From Pseudomonas sp. UBA6562 (GTDB lineage Bacteria > Pseudomonadota > Gammaproteobacteria > Pseudomonadales > Pseudomonadaceae): a stretch of 64,000 nt of DNA. The stretch is from assembly GCF_002434265.1 (NCBI RefSeq), contig NZ_DJJS01000003.1, positions 1 through 64,000 on the forward strand, given 5' to 3'. The notes beneath the pieces were generated by a model that worked only from the letters and a program-made list of their open reading frames with translations, ran no database searches and had not been told where the DNA came from. The position numbers and the translations under genes were made by a program. Below, piece by piece: positions 1 through 8,430 of this stretch (positions are counted from its first letter, which is position 1; each line of letters begins with the position of its first letter).

Positions 1-2325
1 CTGCACGAACGCGGTGGTGGCTAGCTGGGCCGTATTGGTGCCCTTGCTGGCTGTCGGCGCCTCGGGCGTGCCCGTGAGCTTGGGCGAGGTCAGCGGTGCT
101 TTCAGACCCAGCAGGCTTGTCACCGTGTCGGCAAAGTTCGCGTCATTTCCCAGCGCCGTGGCGATCTTCTTCAAGGTGTCCAAGGCGCTTGGCGCCGAGT
201 CGACCACAGCACCGACCGCCGTCTGAACAAAGGCCGTATTCGCCACCTGGCTGGTATTGGCCCCCTTTCCCGCCGTAGGCGCCTCGGGCAAGCCTGTGAG
301 CTTGGGCGAGGCCAGGGGCGCTTTCAGGGCTACCAGCGCTTCCAAGGCGGCCAGCGCATTGACTGTCGCCAGCTCGACCCAACCTTCAAAGCCGCTGGCA
401 TCGTTACTGTCGTCCGTGCGCACGAACAGTCTGGTTCCGCCCGGTACCGCAAATTGCGTGCGCTGACCTATCGACTCAATCTGCAAGCCAATGGCGTCGT
501 ATCCGCCGCCCAATTCAATCGCCCCGACAGACTTTTCGCCGAAGCCGAAAAAGCAGGTGCCGCGTAGCGCGTTCAGGTCTTCGACAAAAGTGGATCGTCC
601 AGACGTCAGCCCCAAAGACGCCATACCTTGCAGCAAGGCTTTCATGGTGGCGACTTGGTCGGTGTTGGTGCCCACGGCTGCGGTCGGCGCTTCGGGTATC
701 CCCGTGAACTTGGGTGAGGCCAAATTGGCTTTCTTGGCCAGCTCGTTGAGGATGGTGCTGGCAAAGTTCGGGTCATTGCCCAATGCCGCTGCCAACTCGC
801 GCAACGAATCCAGCGCACCCGGTGCGGAGTCAACCAGCGCGGCAATAGCCGCCTGCACAAACGCGGTGGTGGCCAGCTGATCGCTGTTGGTCCCCTTGCC
901 TGCCGTAGGCGCCTCGGGCTTGCCGGTGAGCTTGGGCGAGGCCAGCGGAGCCTTCTGACTCAGCTGGATGTCCATTGCGTTCGACAACGCGCTTAGCGCG
1001 TCCACGGTCGCCAACTCGCCCCAGGCGGAAAAGCCGGTGTAGTCCTCGCTGTCGTCAGTGCGGATCTGCAACTTGGCGCCGCCCGAAACCGCAAACTGCG
1101 TGCGCTGCCCATAAGACTCGATCTGCAGGCCGACCGCATCGTAAGCCCCTGATTCGACCGGCGCACCAATGGTCCAGTGCGTGAACCCGAAAAAGCGCGT
1201 GCCGCGCAGCGCATCGAGGTCGGCCGGACGGCTGGACTTGTCCGCCAATCCATACGCACTCAGCCCCTGCATCAGAGCCTTCATGGTGGCAAGCTGGTTG
1301 GAGCTGGTTCCCACCTCAGCGGTCGGCGCCTCCGGCACGTCCGTAAACTTGGGCGAGGACAAATTGGCTTTCTTGCTTAACGCGTCGTCGACCTGGGTCT
1401 TGGTGTAGACATCCGTCAGGCCGTAGCCAGCGGCGGTGGTCGGATTCGTCCCTGCAACCACACGGCCGTACTTGTCCACCTGCACGCTGCGATAGGTGCC
1501 AGGCGCCACCCCGGTGCGACCGAAGACCATTTCGAAGGCCAAAGCGGTAACGCCCACGCTGATCGTACCGTCAGTGACCAGCTGCCAAGCGCTGTCGCCG
1601 TTGACCGTGCCGCGCTCGACCAAGACCAGCAGATTGGGCGTGACCTTCACGCTGGTGTTCGCATCTGCGCAACGCGGCCAGGCACCGGTCGCGGCCAGGT
1701 ACAGGCCGTTGTCTTTGGCTGCGCTCTGATCCTTGACCAGCACCCGAGCGCCTGCAGGCAGCGCGATGCCGTCCACCGTTTGCAGACCGCTAAGGGTGAC
1801 GTTTCCCGTGGTGGCCGCGAGTACCGAATGCTTGAAGTCCTGGCGGGCCAGTTCTTCGGCCACCCATTCGCGGGTAGCCAGCACGACGCTGGGATCAATC
1901 TTGAGCTGTACGTTCGCTGCGCTGCTGACCACCAAGCTCATGCGCAGCACCTGAGTACGGCCCGAGCCCTGCGACAGCACAGGCTTGTAGGTCGGTGCAC
2001 AGTTGGCCACGGCCACCAGATCGCCGGCTTCGTCGTACAGGCCGATTTCACGAATCCACATACCGCCGATATCGGCTGGGATTACCTGTTCGGCAACGAT
2101 GATCGACGGATCGTTGTCGTCGACCTTGAGTTGATTGAGCGGCGCCCGGCGCCACTCGTTGATCAGCGCCTTTTGCGTCGCGTTCGGGGTGGGGTCGGCG
2201 CCGTTGGCATCCCCTACGCCCATCTGCGTGATTTTCCACGCGATGCCCAAGGCGTCGGCGTTGGCCTGCTTGGCCGCGCCGATGTTCGTCAGGATCGCGT
2301 AGAACTGGGTGTTCTTATCAACCAT
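1..2325 (-). CDS. Phage tail fibre protein (3' end outside window)
   Basis: The frame is open from an ATG at 2325 to the window edge (775 codons, no stop). Residues 1-150 resemble the DUF3751 tail-collar fibre N-terminus, which anchors the fibre to the baseplate. Residues 170-230 contain a module common in Pseudomonas fibres (GNVTLSGLQTVDG, LVKDQSAAKDNGLYL). The rest is built from repeated shaft segments of the form SPKLTGxPEAPTA followed by ATTAFVQ or ATMKAL, matching phage tail-fibre repeats. A larger unit of about 639 bases recurs (starts near 1374, 735 and about 100). The start overlaps the end of the tail protein I gene by 8 bases. The receptor-binding tip is missing here. It should decide host range. 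Confidence 0.9.
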   Translation of the reverse strand, partial: MVDKNTQFYAILTNIGAAKQANADALGIAWKITQMGVGDANGADPTPNATQKALINEWRRAPLNQLKVDDNDPSIIVAEQVIPADIGGMWIREIGLYDEAGDLVAVANCAPTYKPVLSQGSGRTQVLRMSLVVSSAANVQLKIDPSVVLATREWVAEELARQDFKHSVLAATTGNVTLSGLQTVDGIALPAGARVLVKDQSAAKDNGLYLAATGAWPRCADANTSVKVTPNLLVLVERGTVNGDSAWQLVTDGTISVGVTALAFEMVFGRTGVAPGTYRSVQVDKYGRVVAGTNPTTAAGYGLTDVYTKTQVDDALSKKANLSSPKFTDVPEAPTAEVGTSSNQLATMKALMQGLSAYGLADKSSRPADLDALRGTRFFGFTHWTIGAPVESGAYDAVGLQIESYGQRTQFAVSGGAKLQIRTDDSEDYTGFSAWGELATVDALSALSNAMDIQLSQKAPLASPKLTGKPEAPTAGKGTNSDQLATTAFVQAAIAALVDSAPGALDSLRELAAALGNDPNFASTILNELAKKANLASPKFTGIPEAPTAAVGTNTDQVATMKALLQGMASLGLTSGRSTFVEDLNALRGTCFFGFGEKSVGAIELGGGYDAIGLQIESIGQRTQFAVPGGTRLFVRTDDSNDASGFEGWVELATVNALAALEALVALKAPLASPKLTGLPEAPTAGKGANTSQVANTAFVQTAVGAVVDSAPSALDTLKKIATALGNDANFADTVTSLLGLKAPLTSPKLTGTPEAPTASKGTNTAQLATTAFVQ

Positions 2326-2926
2326 GTCCAATTTCCAATGTGTCGATTGTGGTTTCACGCCCACCGCGTCCGATCACGCCAACGACTTCAATGGTGCGCT
2401 GGATCGGCGGGTACACGCTCAGAATGTCGCCCTCGCTCAGGCTCGCGCCGATGTAGCAGCGGCCTTTGGCTTCCAGGCTGATTTCCAGGCCGACCATGTG
2501 CCGGCTCACAGGCCGGGCGTCATCGAGCAGTGCCGTCAGCTCGCGGTAGGTGTCATCGCTGATACCCGAGTCCGACACCCCCACCTTGAGCGCGAAGGTG
2601 CCAGGCACACCCATGGGGGCCATGTTCCACCACTCGACCACCTCGATCAGGTAGCCAAACGGCTCGACCACGCGGCGCAGCGCGCCGATGGTTCCCTTGT
2701 GCTTGTGGATGTAGAACGACGACTTGATCACCGAGCGCTTGACCGCCTCGGACCAATTGTCGTCCCAGCGGTCGACCGACCAGGCCCAGGCCAGCTGATA
2801 CAGCAGGTGCGCCGGGCAGGTGTCGGGGTTGTAGAGGGTGCGCAGCGTGATAGTGGTCGTCTCAGCCTCGGCACCCTCCACAGCGCGCTCCAGCAGCGTG
2901 CGGTTGTTGGGGAGTAGGCTGCTCAT
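2318..2926 (-). CDS. Phage tail protein I (P2 gpI-like baseplate protein)
   Basis: This 202-residue protein matches the P2 gpI family, which closes the outer baseplate and links it to the tail fibre. The family-like core includes LYQLAWAWSVDRWD and the segment KHKGTIGALRRVVEPFGY. The ATG at 2926 is chosen over a GTG one codon earlier because it forms an ATGA overlap with the stop of the upstream gpJ gene, as elsewhere in this operon. The tail fibre follows with an 8-base overlap, the order J-I-fibre known from P2-like phages. Confidence 0.9.
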   Translation of the reverse strand: MSSLLPNNRTLLERAVEGAEAETTTITLRTLYNPDTCPAHLLYQLAWAWSVDRWDDNWSEAVKRSVIKSSFYIHKHKGTIGALRRVVEPFGYLIEVVEWWNMAPMGVPGTFALKVGVSDSGISDDTYRELTALLDDARPVSRHMVGLEISLEAKGRCYIGASLSEGDILSVYPPIQRTIEVVGVIGRGGRETTIDTLEIGHG

Positions 2927-3813
2927 CACGTCCCCCGCACTACGCTGATATCAGTGCACCAGGCCGCCTGCGCCTTGGTCGGCTTGATATCCGTCCACCC
3001 GGTCAGCTCCACCCGTGAAACCCCGTCGATATGCAACTGGGCATCGACCCCGGACCTGGCCACCTCGACACCCAGCCGGCGCCGGGGGTTGACCCAGGCC
3101 TGCAAGCGCGTGCGGCAGGTGGCCAAGATCGCCTCGTTTTCGGGGCCGTTACTGACCATGTAGACCTTGGCGCTGACCTTGTACGGCAGAATCTGCGCGC
3201 TCTGCACAGTGAGCCGATCCGCTACCGGCCGTACGTCATCGTCGTTCAACTGGGCCGCGACGGTATCGAGCAGGGCCGCCGGCGCAGCCCCAGTTCCCTC
3301 CAGCGACAGGACTGTAATCATCACCACCGCCGGCGATGGGCTTTCGGCCGTGGCATCGGCCACCAGGCCCGAGGCGTTACGCGCGTGCAGGATGTAACTG
3401 TTACGCGGCCCGGCCGTGGTCAGGCCCTCATAGACCAGCTGCACCCGCTCGCGCAACGCGTCGTCTTCTTCCATCACCGCCGGCACCGGTGGCACCGCGG
3501 TCAAATCCTCGGCCTGAACGACCAGGCGCTGCAGGCTGACGTTGGCAGCCAGCTGGTCAAGGTCGGTGCCTTTGGCATAGGCCAGCAGCAGCGCCTTGCC
3601 GGCATCGTTGACACGCGCCCGGTTGAGCAAGCGCCGGTAGCTGCCCAGCTCGATCAGCTTGGTGACCGGGTCGCTTTCCAGCGGCGCCGACCACTCCTGC
3701 CCGTCCTGCTCCATCAGCTGCTGGAAGGTGGCCAGCTCCGCTTGATACGTCTCTTCGAAGTCCAACGTTTCCAGCACCGCCGGTGCCGGCAGCGCGGTTA
3801 GGTCAATGGTCAT
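2926..3813 (-). CDS. Baseplate assembly protein J (gpJ-like)
   Basis: A 295-residue protein of the P2 gpJ / Mu gp47 baseplate-wedge family. The N-terminus (LPAPAVLETLDFEETYQ) and the segment YLLAYAKGTDLDQLA-like (ALLLAYAKGTDLDQLAANV) are typical of the family, as is the AGPRNSYILHA region. The gene starts with an ATGA overlap on the gp25-like gene and ends in an ATGA overlap with the gpI gene. It should form the wedge of the contractile-tail baseplate together with the gp25-like protein. Confidence 0.92.
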   Translation of the reverse strand: MTIDLTALPAPAVLETLDFEETYQAELATFQQLMEQDGQEWSAPLESDPVTKLIELGSYRRLLNRARVNDAGKALLLAYAKGTDLDQLAANVSLQRLVVQAEDLTAVPPVPAVMEEDDALRERVQLVYEGLTTAGPRNSYILHARNASGLVADATAESPSPAVVMITVLSLEGTGAAPAALLDTVAAQLNDDDVRPVADRLTVQSAQILPYKVSAKVYMVSNGPENEAILATCRTRLQAWVNPRRRLGVEVARSGVDAQLHIDGVSRVELTGWTDIKPTKAQAAWCTDISVVRGT

Positions 3814-4136
3814 GCGCTTGCCTCCAGTACCACGTCATCGCCCAGGTACTTGCCGGACAGCTGGAAAGTGATTTTCCCGTCGACCACCGACACCACCTTG
3901 ACCCGCTCCATTTGCAGACGCGGTTCCCACCGCCCCAGGGCGCGGGCCACCTCGGCCTGCACCGCACTTTTCCAGCCCTCGTTGACCGGCAGGTCGACGT
4001 AGCGCCGTAGGGTGCTGCCGTACTCCGGCCGCATGCGCCGCGAGCCGAGCGGCGTGGTCAGAATGTCCTCAATGGACTGCCGCAGATGGGCCAGGCCCGA
4101 CAGCGGCTTACCCGTTCGGCGGTCCATCCCGATCAT
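3810..4136 (-). CDS. Baseplate wedge protein, gpW/gp25 family
   Basis: A 108-residue protein of the T4 gp25 / P2 gpW family, a lysozyme-like fold without activity that initiates sheath polymerisation at the baseplate. Diagnostic text is visible in HLRQSIEDILTTPLGSRRM followed by PEYGS. The family arginine of the EPR motif is seen in WEPRLQME. It overlaps gpJ by four bases and follows a small unknown gene by three bases. Confidence 0.92.
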   Translation of the reverse strand: MIGMDRRTGKPLSGLAHLRQSIEDILTTPLGSRRMRPEYGSTLRRYVDLPVNEGWKSAVQAEVARALGRWEPRLQMERVKVVSVVDGKITFQLSGKYLGDDVVLEASA

Positions 4137-4139
4137 GGG

Positions 4140-4349
4140 TCACCTCTCCCGGCCCAGGGCCTCGAAGTCGCTGCGCGCGTCGAGATACTGGCGCGCTTCT
4201 TCGTCGCCGGCCGGCACTACCAGCCGGCCACGCAGCACTACCAGCTCGCGGCCGCTGGGCATGAACAGCGAGCGCTGCGCATAGGCTTTGTCGCAATAGA
4301 TCAGCTCCGCCGGCGCACTCGGCGCGGCGGTATCTTTCTTCGTCGCCAT
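4140..4349 (-). CDS. Small phage protein of unknown function
   Basis: A 69-residue protein between the spike gene and the gp25-like gene. It starts with an ATG eight bases after a GGAG ribosome-binding site. It has no signal peptide or membrane segment. The middle is hydrophobic and basic (ELVVLRGRLVVPAG) and the C-terminus is charged. Small genes in this baseplate position are common in contractile-tailed phages, but I do not recognise a family. Confidence 0.6.
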   Translation of the reverse strand: MATKKDTAAPSAPAELIYCDKAYAQRSLFMPSGRELVVLRGRLVVPAGDEEARQYLDARSDFEALGRER

Positions 4350-4366
4350 GGAAAACTCCGGGCAAG

Positions 4367-4388
4367 AAAAAGCCCGCGAATGCGGGCT
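4367..4388 (-). terminator. Rho-independent terminator inside the tail operon
   Basis: On the minus strand a 7-bp stem (AGCCCGC / GCGGGCT) with loop ATTC is followed by five T. It lies just after the spike gene stop and before the small 69-residue gene. It would stop or attenuate baseplate transcription unless the polymerase is modified by an antiterminator. Confidence 0.75.
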
Positions 4389-4389
4389 G

Positions 4390-4950
4390 TCAGTGTTTGT
4401 GGTTTGGCGTATTGCCGGCGGTGTCGATGATCCTGGCGCCGCCGAAGATATCGCCCGTTACGCGTAACGCTCCGTTGATCTCCACTTCACCGGTTAGGGT
4501 GATGGTGCCCGACTTAGCGGTGATAGCGTTGTCGGTTACCACCACTTCGGTGCCTCCTACCTTCACCGTGGCGGTGCCGCTGGGAAGCATGATGGTGTAG
4601 CTCGTGGCCTTCCAGTCGTAGACCAGCGAGCCCCCATCGTCGAAGCGCCACGCCTCGACATGGTCCCGGTTGTCCGGCTGCGCGCCGGCATTGCCGTAGA
4701 GCCCCGGAACGAACGTGCCTTGGGCAGGTTCCCCGCTGGGGCTGATAAGTGCGCCCTGCTCACCCAGGCTCGGCGCGCGCCAGTGACGGGCCTTGCCAGC
4801 GGCCAGCGCATGCCAGCGCACCCAGGCGCTGGTCCAACTGCTGCCATCGGAAACGCGCACCATGGCGGCCGCCAGGTCGACGGCCACCACTCGGCAGGGG
4901 ATCACCAGGCACGACAACATGCGGTCGTGCTGTGCGGTTGCGTACGTCAA
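4390..4950 (-). CDS. Baseplate assembly protein V / tail spike (gpV-like)
   Basis: A 186-residue gpV-type protein that forms the membrane-piercing tip of the contractile tail. An OB-fold N-terminal region (RVVAVDLAAAMVRVSDG) precedes a beta-helical C-terminus with repeated short strands (TVKVGGTEVVVT, GTITLTGEVEINGALRV). It ends in NHKH, an HxH motif like the one that binds iron at the apex of P2 gpV. The start is a TTG at 4950: GGAGG lies seven bases upstream, and TTGA overlaps the stop of the preceding gene. A longer frame back to 5127 lacks family similarity. Confidence 0.88.
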   Translation of the reverse strand: MTYATAQHDRMLSCLVIPCRVVAVDLAAAMVRVSDGSSWTSAWVRWHALAAGKARHWRAPSLGEQGALISPSGEPAQGTFVPGLYGNAGAQPDNRDHVEAWRFDDGGSLVYDWKATSYTIMLPSGTATVKVGGTEVVVTDNAITAKSGTITLTGEVEINGALRVTGDIFGGARIIDTAGNTPNHKH

Positions 4951-5477
4951 CCCAAGTCCTCCGGCGCGACGTAGTGGTGTTCGTTGCCTGGCCCAGTGTC
5001 GGGATCGAAGGCAACAACTAGCGGGCCGGGCTCTCGGGGCCAAGGCCATTCTTCCGTGCCGAGGTACAGCACCTGGCTCCACTCCACGACCCAGACGGCA
5101 AAGCTGTCCAACTCTGGGCGGCTCCAATCACGCTCCGCGCGGATGAACTCAGCGAGCCCGCACGGCAGTCCCCACGACTGCATCCGCAGCAGCACCGCGA
5201 GTTGCGCCGCGACGAAGGCCGCGATGTGCAGGCAGTTGGCCTCCTCGACCGGCACGATCACCCGCGCCTCGAAGCGAGCCTCGACCGCCGTTTCGCCGGT
5301 ACCGGGGTCATTCTCTGCCGCTTCAAAACCGGTCAGTTCCAGCACCACTGCAGGCGGCGGCACGACCTCCAATCCCTCTGGCATCGTCCCGACATACGCC
5401 AGGCCCGGAATCGCTTCGCTGATGTGCCGCTCGATGGCCGCGTACACGCCGGCCAGCGGAATCGCATCCTCATCCAT
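4947..5477 (-). CDS. Phage tail protein of unknown detail (tail-terminator position)
   Basis: A 176-residue soluble protein between the minor tail protein Z-like gene and the spike gene. Position and size fit a tail terminator or tail completion protein, but no diagnostic motif is recognised. The sequence is acidic, with a central region PVEEANCLHIAAFVAAQLAVL that is probably helical. It overlaps the previous gene by eight bases and ends in a TTGA overlap with gpV, so it is translated with the tail genes. Confidence 0.75.
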   Translation of the reverse strand: MDEDAIPLAGVYAAIERHISEAIPGLAYVGTMPEGLEVVPPPAVVLELTGFEAAENDPGTGETAVEARFEARVIVPVEEANCLHIAAFVAAQLAVLLRMQSWGLPCGLAEFIRAERDWSRPELDSFAVWVVEWSQVLYLGTEEWPWPREPGPLVVAFDPDTGPGNEHHYVAPEDLG

Positions 5478-6129
5478 TGCCCGTTTTCCTCAAGTATTTG
5501 AGCAGTTCGTAGTTCAGCTCCTGCTCCATGACCACCTGCAGACGCTCATGCGCTTTGCGGGTCCAGGCCTCGAAGTGCGGGCGTACGTCGTCCAGCGAGA
5601 TCTTGGCTTTGGCCAGCGGGAAACGGTTACCGTTTTCCGCGACCCAGCCGGAGCGATGGCCACCGCGCGCGGCCTCGACGTCGGGGAACTGGCTGGCGTC
5701 GAAGTGATTGCTGGCCGTGCGTATCCAGATATCGGGGCGACCGCCATAAACGGTCTTGAAGAACGCGCCCTGATAGCGCCGGCCGGCCACCGATACGCCG
5801 GTACGGCTCTGCCGCGCGCGGCCAGCTCGACTGGCTTCGAGCGGACGGATGCCGAACCAGAGCTTTCCTTGGCCGTTGTTGCCCGACAGGTATGCCTTGA
5901 GCCGCTGCCGCACAGCTGTGACCGCAATGCGCTCTTGGCTGCCCACATCGCGCGCGATGTGCGTGCGCAGCCAGCGCAGGGTCTTGTTGATGGCTCGGCG
6001 CTGAGCGGCCGCGATGGCCTTGGGTACCTGCTTGGCAAACTCTTCATAGCCACTGAGGCTCTTCGGATCGAGCTGCAGCGTCAGCAGGCCGGCGTCGGCC
6101 GAGGTCTTGTAGAAAGAACCTACGCTCAT
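5470..6129 (-). CDS. Minor tail protein Z-like (GPZ family)
   Basis: A 219-residue basic protein resembling the prophage minor tail protein Z family, which completes the tail end facing the head. Supporting text is AIAAAQRRAINKTLRWLRTH followed by a basic segment and RYQGAFFKTVYGG. The ATG at 6129 gives an ATGA overlap with the stop of the upstream attachment gene and sits seven bases after GGGAGG. A longer frame upstream is not needed. Confidence 0.78.
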   Translation of the reverse strand: MSVGSFYKTSADAGLLTLQLDPKSLSGYEEFAKQVPKAIAAAQRRAINKTLRWLRTHIARDVGSQERIAVTAVRQRLKAYLSGNNGQGKLWFGIRPLEASRAGRARQSRTGVSVAGRRYQGAFFKTVYGGRPDIWIRTASNHFDASQFPDVEAARGGHRSGWVAENGNRFPLAKAKISLDDVRPHFEAWTRKAHERLQVVMEQELNYELLKYLRKTGNG

Positions 6130-6446
6130 CGAACCTCCCGTAGGGTCAGGTTGATCCAACCGGTGCCGTCAGGCTTGCGAGCAGCGATGACATACCGTCC
6201 GCCGCCATCCTCCGGCGCAAGCTTGATCACCAGGTGCATGCCTTCCTTGATGCCGTTCGCATGCATGATCCGCACGGCAAACGTAGGTTCGCGCAGGCCG
6301 GTGTTGATCTGGCCGAGCTTGGGTTGCAGCCAAGGTGCCGAGAAAAATCCAGGCACCGGCTCGGCTAATCCGTCGATCTCGGCTTCATCGCCCAGCACGT
6401 CCAGAAGCGCGGAGTCCATGGACGCCACGTTCTCGCGGAAGGCCAT
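6126..6446 (-). CDS. Phage head-tail attachment protein (lambda gpFII-like)
   Basis: A 106-residue protein with the features of the lambda FII head-tail attachment family: an N-terminus beginning with MAFRENVASMDSALLDVLGD and a short beta-rich body ending in GTGWINLTLREVR. In lambda, FII joins the finished head to the tail. Here it lies between the capsid genes and the P2-like tail genes, so it marks the joint between the two ancestries. Confidence 0.75.
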   Translation of the reverse strand: MAFRENVASMDSALLDVLGDEAEIDGLAEPVPGFFSAPWLQPKLGQINTGLREPTFAVRIMHANGIKEGMHLVIKLAPEDGGGRYVIAARKPDGTGWINLTLREVR

Positions 6447-6448
6447 GG

Positions 6449-6634
6449 TCAGGTCTCGTCGTCATCGCCGGCCGCCGCTACGGGCAGCTGGCCACGGCCG
6501 GCGATCTTGCCTTCCTGAAGCAGCAACTGGGTCAGCTCTTTGCTCGATGGCGTGTAGACCTCACCCTTCTTGATGATCTGCTTGCCGTCCTGAATGCAGC
6601 CATCGACCACGACGTATTCGACTTTGCCAGCCAT
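6449..6634 (-). CDS. Small phage protein between capsid and attachment genes
   Basis: A 61-residue acidic-tailed protein (ends AAAGDDDET) located where lambda has FI. The sequence KGEVYTPSSKELTQLLLQEG suggests a small helical fold. Similar short proteins often follow gpE-type capsid genes, but I cannot assign a role. It is separated from both neighbours by only one or two bases, so it belongs to the head operon. Confidence 0.65.
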   Translation of the reverse strand: MAGKVEYVVVDGCIQDGKQIIKKGEVYTPSSKELTQLLLQEGKIAGRGQLPVAAAGDDDET

Positions 6635-6635
6635 G

Positions 6636-7667
6636 TCACACCACCTTCGCGAAGAGGAAAGCGTTCGGCTCGAGCAGACCCGCCAACGGCGCCGACTGCA
6701 GCTTCAACCAGCGCATGCTTGGCTCTTGGGTTACCCAGCTCTTCGGGAAGCGGGCTGCTTCGACCAGGCCGCTCTCGATGGCTTCCATGTCCTGAATGGC
6801 CGCGTACAGCATCGCGTTGCGGGTCGAGGTGGAACCGAGGATCAAACCGCCTTCGGGAATCACTGGCTGATCCTTGCCATCATCGTCCGCGTACCACTCG
6901 TCATAGGCGTAGAGGTCCACACCGGGATCGTTCAAGTAGCCGATGTAAGTCACGCCATCAGGCAGCTCCTCGGGTTTGATCAGTCCCATGTCGACGCGGC
7001 GGCTGTTGAGTTGCTCCAGCACTTTGTTGTTGCTCTGGAAGGCATCCTGCGCGCCGCTGCTTAGCACGGCGACGTTGGCCGAGCGCCCCGAATCCTTGGC
7101 AATCAGACGCCGCCACTGACGCAGGTTGCCGATAGGGTCCGATGCGTCGGTGTCCCAGCGACCGTTGGCCAACGTGACCTTGTGGGTCTCCTCCATCAGA
7201 AAGTCGATGGTGTCATCCACGCCATCGCCCACCACGCGGATCTTGCCGGTGGTCAACGCCTGGGCACACATCCACTCTTCGCGGCGGATGATCTCTTCAT
7301 CCAGCTCCAGCAGGTCGCGGCCAAGCCGCTCACCCGCACGTTCGAGCGCGGTACGCGTGGAAAACGGGTTGTCACCGGCCGAGCGTTTCAGAATCAGCTC
7401 GGCGCGTGTGGAACGCTTGGGCTGGATGTAAGGCGGCTTGTAGGTCGAGGACGTGAAGCCCGTGCGCTGCGAGACGCTACCGGGCAGCGTCGGATGGACG
7501 AACGGCGCCATCTTGCGCTGGCCTTTGATGATGTCGATGGTCACCGCCTCGGTGCCAAACGTCTCAGGCATGCCGCCATTGAAGAAGGTATTGAGCAGGA
7601 AGCGGCGCGGCGGGCTCATCTGCTCGACAGCTTCCAGCATGGTCAGGGTGTCGAAAATATCGGTCAT
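6636..7667 (-). CDS. Major capsid protein (lambda gpE family)
   Basis: A 343-residue protein of the lambda E major capsid family. Family-like features are the N-terminus (TMLEAVEQM), the segment RRFLLNTFFNGGMPETFGTE, the motif VHPTLPGSV, and the long central helix region LERAGERLGRDLLELDEEII with REEWMCAQALTTGKI. The length matches lambda E (341 residues). It is preceded by the decoration gene, as in lambda D-E. Confidence 0.95.
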   Translation of the reverse strand: MTDIFDTLTMLEAVEQMSPPRRFLLNTFFNGGMPETFGTEAVTIDIIKGQRKMAPFVHPTLPGSVSQRTGFTSSTYKPPYIQPKRSTRAELILKRSAGDNPFSTRTALERAGERLGRDLLELDEEIIRREEWMCAQALTTGKIRVVGDGVDDTIDFLMEETHKVTLANGRWDTDASDPIGNLRQWRRLIAKDSGRSANVAVLSSGAQDAFQSNNKVLEQLNSRRVDMGLIKPEELPDGVTYIGYLNDPGVDLYAYDEWYADDDGKDQPVIPEGGLILGSTSTRNAMLYAAIQDMEAIESGLVEAARFPKSWVTQEPSMRWLKLQSAPLAGLLEPNAFLFAKVV

Positions 7668-7677
7668 GGGGGCTCCG

Positions 7678-8028
7678 TTAACGAATGAAGAGGCAGAGAG
7701 GTCGCAGCGCAGCCTTGGCGGCGGCCAGCGTCAGGCCCTCGCCAAGCGTGAGCCGGTTGCCGAGCACCTGGCCGGTGAGCCGGATCGGCGCGGCCTTGGC
7801 GCCATCGGTGGTGTCGACGTCCTGATCGAGGATGGCGGTCGGGGTTTTCGAGCCGTCTGACGCGGCGGTCTTGCACAGCACGTATTCACGGCTGTCGGTG
7901 ACCTGTCCTAGGACGGCGCCGCGCTTGAGCACCTGCCCGGCCGCGACCACGCCGGAGTCGATGACGATGGGGAAATCCCCTGCCGAAAGCTGGCTTGGTA
8001 TAAAGGTCTTGCGTTCAGGGTTGGACAT
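7678..8028 (-). CDS. Head decoration protein (lambda gpD family)
   Basis: A 116-residue protein of the gpD head-stabilising family that trimerises on the expanded capsid. Typical features are the N-terminal beta strand region, the segment AGQVLKRGAVLGQV and LDQDVDTTDGAKAAPIRLTG near the middle. The size is close to lambda D (110 residues). It lies between the protease/scaffold and the capsid gene, as in lambda. Confidence 0.93.
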   Translation of the reverse strand: MSNPERKTFIPSQLSAGDFPIVIDSGVVAAGQVLKRGAVLGQVTDSREYVLCKTAASDGSKTPTAILDQDVDTTDGAKAAPIRLTGQVLGNRLTLGEGLTLAAAKAALRPLCLFIR

Positions 8029-8040
8029 GTCGGGTTCCTA

Positions 8041-8430
8041 TCAACGGCGCGAGGCGCCTGCAACGATTGCGCTGACGGCGGCTTTGCGCTCGCCTTCCTT
8101 GCCGCCGGCGGGTGGGGTGGTGCTGCTCACGCCCTGGGCATCGGCCTTGATGCCGGAGAGGGAAATGCCGCGATCCTGAGCCGCTTTGAACATCACCATG
8201 GCGGTGGCCTCGACGCTGCTGCCGTCTTCGATAGCCGCCTCGACTTCCTTTTCGAAGCCTTTGCTGGCCAACGCGTTGATGCCCTTGATGCGCTCACGCT
8301 CGGCGGTTGTGGCCTCGGTACGGATTGCCGAGAGGTCTGGCTGCTCCGCCTGGGCGATTTCAATGGTGGTTGGATCGGTGCCTGCTGCGAGCGCCGTGCG
8401 CAGATCTGCCGTAGTCTTAACAGTGGTCAT
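8041..8430 (-). CDS. Nested capsid scaffold protein (Nu3-like, in-frame internal start)
   Basis: Inside the protease gene, in the same frame, an ATG at 8430 is preceded by AAGGA with an eight-base spacing. Initiation there would give a 129-residue protein equal to the C-terminal domain of the protease, rich in charged helix (TEATTAERERIKGINALASK). Lambda uses the same arrangement to make Nu3 from gene C. The ribosome-binding site is seen in the sequence; separate expression is inferred. Confidence 0.65.
   Translation of the reverse strand: MTTVKTTADLRTALAAGTDPTTIEIAQAEQPDLSAIRTEATTAERERIKGINALASKGFEKEVEAAIEDGSSVEATAMVMFKAAQDRGISLSGIKADAQGVSSTTPPAGGKEGERKAAVSAIVAGASRR

Noticed and set aside
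1..1374. Regular repeats considered as a CRISPR array
   Set aside because: Repeats are in-frame protein repeats of a tail fibre with variable, coding spacers; no cas genes.
4984..6573. Long plus-strand frame across tail genes
   Set aside because: Antisense of three convincing tail genes, with a typical shadow composition rich in Ser, Arg and Pro.
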